Source of the DNA: Acidobacteriota bacterium
GTDB lineage: Bacteria > Actinomycetota > Acidimicrobiia > Acidimicrobiales > UBA8190
Length of the DNA: 7,834 nt
Direction of reading: 5' to 3'
Assembly: GCA_028872975.1 (NCBI GenBank)
Contig: JAGWNV010000110.1
Location: forward strand, 1 to 7,834
Both the position numbers and the translations under genes were made by a program. Below are positions 6,099-7,834 of this stretch, piece after piece; positions within the stretch are counted from its first letter, which is position 1; every line of letters starts with the position of its first letter. The notes under the pieces were generated by a model, which was not told the origin of the DNA, did no database searches, and saw only the letters and a program-made list of their open reading frames with translations.

Positions 6099-6668
6099 TC
6101 ACTCGGGCTCCTCTCCGGACACGCTGGCCATGACCGGAAAGGTGGCCACGACGAGGACGAAGAGCAGGAGCGTCACCACATGCACCCCGGTGCAGTACAG
6201 GCAGATGGCCCCGATGGTGACGAGCTCGCAGTACACGAGGTAGGTGACCATCCCGATCCCGGCCACGACCAGGGCGAGCCGCCCGTAGGCGAGCCGCCGG
6301 CCGAGGAGCCCGCCGCGGCGCCACAGGGCCGGCAGGTCGACGGCCACCATGACGGCGAAGAAGAGCAGTCCGACGAGGGCGACGGGCAGGACGCCGAAGA
6401 CCTCCGCCTGGGGGCTCGCCGTCACCTTGGCGCAGTTCTCGAAGCCGGTGGCAGGGCAGAACGGCGTGCCCTGGGTGAAATGGTCGACGGTGAGGTAGAG
6501 CGAGTCGGCGAACCCGACGACCGACAGCGCCAGGGCGGCCCAGCCCCACCACCGCCGGGGGCCGCCGCCCCGCCAGCGGGCCTCGTCCTCCCAGGCGTCG
6601 TCCTCCTCGGCGCCGACGCGGTCGGCGACGAGGACGGGCTCGTCGGGAACGGGGTCGTCCACGACCAC
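6099..6668 (-). CDS. Vitamin K epoxide reductase (VKOR) family membrane oxidoreductase, 189 aa
   Basis: Reoxidises a DsbA-like partner and passes electrons to a quinone, supporting disulfide formation outside the membrane, as shown for actinobacterial VKOR. Helices lie at about 42-62, 90-110, 128-147 and 157-182. The four key cysteines are present: C71 and C79 in the loop CPATGFENC (spacing of eight as in mycobacterial VKOR) and the CLYC active-site pair C156/C159; C147 (YCEL) is extra. The first 30 residues are strongly acidic (EEDDAWEDE) and should face the cytoplasm. There is no fused thioredoxin domain and no DsbA gene in the window, so the partner must be elsewhere. The GTG at 6666-6668 is chosen because GAGG stands 7 bp upstream; a second GTG at 6660-6662 would remove two residues. 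It converges on the c-di-GMP gene with a 29-bp gap. Confidence 0.93.
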   Translation of the reverse strand: MVVDDPVPDEPVLVADRVGAEEDDAWEDEARWRGGGPRRWWGWAALALSVVGFADSLYLTVDHFTQGTPFCPATGFENCAKVTASPQAEVFGVLPVALVGLLFFAVMVAVDLPALWRRGGLLGRRLAYGRLALVVAGIGMVTYLVYCELVTIGAICLYCTGVHVVTLLLFVLVVATFPVMASVSGEEPE

Positions 6669-6691
6669 AGGATGGCCTCGCCCCGGACGCG

Positions 6692-6697
6692 ACGGTA
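6692..6697 (-). promoter_or_regulatory. Predicted -10 element for the VKOR gene
   Basis: Read on the minus strand the hexamer is TACCGT, matching the actinobacterial TANNNT -10 box. It lies 23 bp before the GTG at 6668, giving a start site near 6685 and a short leader that still includes the GAGG ribosome binding site at 6676-6679. No clear -35 element is seen. Confidence 0.35.
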
Positions 6698-6721
6698 GGG
6701 CCGGACGGCCCGGCCGGCCGG
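6698..6721. promoter_or_regulatory. Two adjoining palindromes between divergent VKOR and cupin promoters
   Basis: GGGCCG-GA-CGGCCC (6698-6711) is a perfect inverted repeat with a 2-bp centre. It overlaps the next palindrome, CCGGCCGGCCGG (6710-6721), by 2 bp. Together they fill the space between the two outward-facing -10 boxes, where an operator controlling both genes would lie. In DNA this rich in G and C, chance palindromes are more frequent, so function is not proven. Confidence 0.35.
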
Positions 6722-6724
6722 CGG

Positions 6725-6730
6725 TACGCT
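6725..6730 (+). promoter_or_regulatory. Predicted -10 element for the cupin gene
   Basis: TACGCT fits TANNNT with the flanking GG often seen before actinobacterial -10 boxes. A start site near 6737 would give a leader of about 45 bases before the GTG at 6782. No recognisable -35 hexamer. Confidence 0.4.
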
Positions 6731-6781
6731 CCCGGCACGTCGAGCGCCCCCGGAAGCCCCGCCGTCCCGGGGCTCGAGCCC

Positions 6782-7261
6782 GTGTTCCGGCATGTCGACG
6801 ATCCCGACCTACCCTGGCAACAGGTGCGGGCGGTGCGCCTCGCCGACGGGACGGTGGCGTCGGTGTGGGAGAAGTGGCTCGCCTTCTCGCCCGACCCGCT
6901 CTATCTCTCCCTCTACGCCAAGTGGGACCCCGGGGTCGTGCAGCGGCGCCACGGCCATCACAGCCCGCACGTGCTCTTCGTCCTCGAGGGCGACATGACC
7001 TGTGACGGTCGTCGGTGCCCGGCCGGGACCCACATCGAGCTCCCCTGCGGAGCCGCCTTCGGGCCGTTCGTCGCCGGCCCCCGGGGCGCCCTGCTCTTCG
7101 AGGTGATGATGGGAGATCCCCGCGGGTGGGGCGACGACCCGGCCGCCTTCGAGCGCGCCCTCGCCGAGCAGGGTGCCGAGGCGCTCCCCGATCCGCCCAT
7201 CGAGCTCCCCGGTTGGCTCGAGGACCTCCGCCACCGCTGGGTGCCCGAGCCGCCCGCCTGA
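6782..7261 (+). CDS. Cupin domain protein, 159 aa
   Basis: Single-domain cupin, a small beta-barrel probably binding a metal ion; no reaction can be assigned. The barrel spans about residues 25-112. The first cupin motif appears as GVVQRRHGHHSPHVLFVLEG (51-70), with H57, H59/H60 and H63 as candidate metal ligands and E69 close to the end of the motif. The second motif region is CPAGTHIELPCGAAFGPFVAG followed by GALLFEVMMGD, and lacks the usual late histidine, so metal binding through the standard four-residue set is incomplete. The C-terminal 45 residues (RGWGDDPAAFERALAEQG onward) are a charged, helical extension. No signal peptide. Two tryptophan-rich segments (WEKWLAF, YAKWDPG) precede the barrel. 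The GTG start has only a weak G-rich RBS. It is divergent from VKOR and converges on the AhpD-like gene with a 15-bp gap. Confidence 0.8.
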   Translation: MFRHVDDPDLPWQQVRAVRLADGTVASVWEKWLAFSPDPLYLSLYAKWDPGVVQRRHGHHSPHVLFVLEGDMTCDGRRCPAGTHIELPCGAAFGPFVAGPRGALLFEVMMGDPRGWGDDPAAFERALAEQGAEALPDPPIELPGWLEDLRHRWVPEPPA

Positions 7262-7276
7262 CGGCGGGGCCCGGCC

Positions 7277-7759
7277 TCAGAGCTCGAGCGGGGCGTGCTC
7301 CTCGATCCCGAGCACGGCAAGCGCCCGGCCGAGGCCGAGGTAGGTGGCGATGCACATCGTGAGGTCGAGCACCTCGGCAGCGCTGAAGGCGGCCCGCAAC
7401 CGGGCGAACAGCTCGTCGTCGATGCCGCCGTGGTCGGTGGCGAACCGGCCGGCGTACTCGATGGCGAGCCGCTGCCGGCGGGAGTACCCGTCGTACACCT
7501 GGTACTCGTCGAGATGGGAGTACAGCTCCTCGTCCACCCTGGCCGCCCTGACCGACGGCGCACGGAAGGTGGCACAGGCGTTGCACTCGTTCAGGCGGGC
7601 GATCGCCATGCGCGCCACCTCGCGCTCCTCGGCCGGGAGGATGCTCGAGCCGTAGACGGTGCGCACCATGGTCTCGACCATCGCCCCCATCTCGGGCTGC
7701 AGGCGCCACACCATGGCGGCCTCGCCGCCGGGGCCGGCCGGCACGTCGATCCGGGCCAT
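7277..7759 (-). CDS. Carboxymuconolactone decarboxylase/AhpD-like family protein, 160 aa
   Basis: All-helical protein of the CMD/AhpD superfamily, whose members include alkylhydroperoxidases that use a CxxC pair. The segment EEREVARMAIARLNECNACATFR (44-66) contains the family signature E-x11-C-x2-C-x3-H, read here as E47, C59, C62 and then R66 in place of the histidine. The replacement may remove the proton-relay function of AhpD, so a peroxidase role is doubtful; CMD-type thiol redox or an unknown role is possible. Later segments (GGIDDELFARLRAAFSAAEVLDLTMCIATYLGLGRAL) fit the conserved C-terminal helices. Length is normal for the family. The ATG at 7757-7759 has a poor RBS but a TAGGCT hexamer exactly 6 bp upstream, so a leaderless mRNA is likely. 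Upstream lies the end of another minus-strand gene, 28 bp away. Confidence 0.85.
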   Translation of the reverse strand: MARIDVPAGPGGEAAMVWRLQPEMGAMVETMVRTVYGSSILPAEEREVARMAIARLNECNACATFRAPSVRAARVDEELYSHLDEYQVYDGYSRRQRLAIEYAGRFATDHGGIDDELFARLRAAFSAAEVLDLTMCIATYLGLGRALAVLGIEEHAPLEL

Positions 7760-7765
7760 GACTCG

Positions 7766-7771
7766 AGCCTA
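7766..7771 (-). promoter_or_regulatory. Predicted leaderless promoter -10 box for the AhpD-like gene
   Basis: On the minus strand TAGGCT matches TANNNT and ends 6 bp before the A of ATG, the spacing at which actinobacterial RNA polymerase starts on the first base of the start codon. The absence of a good Shine-Dalgarno sequence supports a leaderless start. If real, the gene does not depend on read-through from the gene at the right edge. Confidence 0.45.
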
Positions 7772-7791
7772 GAAGGACGGGCCGTCCCTAG
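7769..7791 (-). terminator. Hairpin at the end of the right-edge gene, possible terminator
   Basis: Read on the minus strand, GGACG (7783-7787) pairs with CGTCC (7775-7779) around a GCC loop (7780-7782), followed by TTCT (7771-7774). CTAG on both sides (7769-7772 and 7788-7791) can extend the stem across a 2-base bulge. It starts on the stop codon TAG of the right-edge frame. The short T-rich run suggests a weak intrinsic terminator; it also overlaps the predicted -10 box of the AhpD-like gene, so it might instead be an operator. Confidence 0.35.
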
Positions 7792-7834
7792 CCCTCGATG
7801 CCGTCGATGCCCTCGAGGGCCAGGAGGCGGCGCT
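7788..7834 (-). CDS. C-terminal end of a minus-strand gene (partial, runs off right edge)
   Basis: The minus strand is open from the window edge and stops at TAG (7788-7790), giving 14 residues, RRLLALEGIDGIEG. Its direction agrees with the AhpD-like gene, its codons end in G or C, and the stop lies where a hairpin begins. The piece includes a short repeat, GI-D/E-G. It is too short to identify a family, and coding is only moderately supported. Confidence 0.4.
   Translation of the reverse strand, partial: RRLLALEGIDGIEG

Noticed and set aside
6669..7709. Upstream extension of the VKOR reading frame to a 536-codon ORF
   Set aside because: The extension runs antisense through the cupin gene and over the AhpD-like gene, is Arg/Pro-rich, and is replaced by a GTG start at 6668 with a GAGG site 7 bp upstream.
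7791..7834. Plus-strand start of a gene at the right edge (ATG at 7798 or 7804)
   Set aside because: The product would begin with an arginine-rich low-quality stretch and no RBS is seen; the minus-strand C-terminal reading is more plausible.
1..7834. Mobile element, phage, defence or secondary-metabolite system
   Set aside because: No transposase, integrase, nuclease, toxin-antitoxin pair, CRISPR repeat, tRNA attachment site or biosynthetic core enzyme is visible, and base composition is even across the window.

Overview
The window is a very GC-rich stretch of bacterial chromosome with strong G/C preference at third codon positions, GTG starts and TANNNT-type -10 hexamers. A DinB/MDMPI-family (mycothiol-dependent) enzyme and a stand-alone VKOR homologue point to an actinobacterium. 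The overall look fits an Acidimicrobiia-like environmental lineage, but that placement is inference; there is no rRNA or marker gene here. I see no CRISPR array, tRNA, insertion sequence, integrase or phage gene, so this reads as ordinary core or near-core chromosome.

Layout, left to right: (1) the end of a Thr/Ala/Ser-rich low-complexity protein (2-211, +), then a 259-bp intergenic region with two hairpins; (2) a 125-aa uncharacterised actinobacterial-type protein (471-848, +), convergent with a 58-aa small ORF (853-1029, -) that has its own good ribosome binding site; (3) a 162-bp divergent intergenic region with two perfect inverted repeats; (4) a two-gene unit, a mycothiol-dependent maleylpyruvate isomerase-like protein (1192-1845) and a double-hotdog acyl-CoA thioesterase-like protein (1848-2726), 2 bp apart; (5) a DoxX-like membrane protein (2856-3308); (6) a large membrane-anchored PAS-PAS-GGDEF-EAL protein for cyclic-di-GMP turnover (3406-6069), with catalytic motifs and the inhibitory site intact; (7) a convergent VKOR family membrane oxidoreductase (6099-6668, -), divergent from (8) a cupin protein (6782-7261, +), with a shared 113-bp promoter region rich in palindromes; (9) a carboxymuconolactone decarboxylase/AhpD-like protein (7277-7759, -) apparently expressed from a leaderless promoter; (10) the last codons of a further minus-strand gene running off the right edge.

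Functionally the window mixes thiol/redox proteins (MDMPI-like, DoxX-like, VKOR, AhpD-like), a probable acyl-CoA thioesterase and one c-di-GMP signalling protein. Only the MDMPI-like/thioesterase pair looks like a tight operon; the rest are mostly single genes in alternating orientation. I found no convincing new multi-gene system. The points most worth a second look are the unassigned membrane sensor of the c-di-GMP enzyme, the small ORF at 853-1029, the palindromic divergent promoter at 6669-6781, the leaderless promoter/hairpin at 7766-7791 and the AhpD-like protein that lacks its usual histidine.
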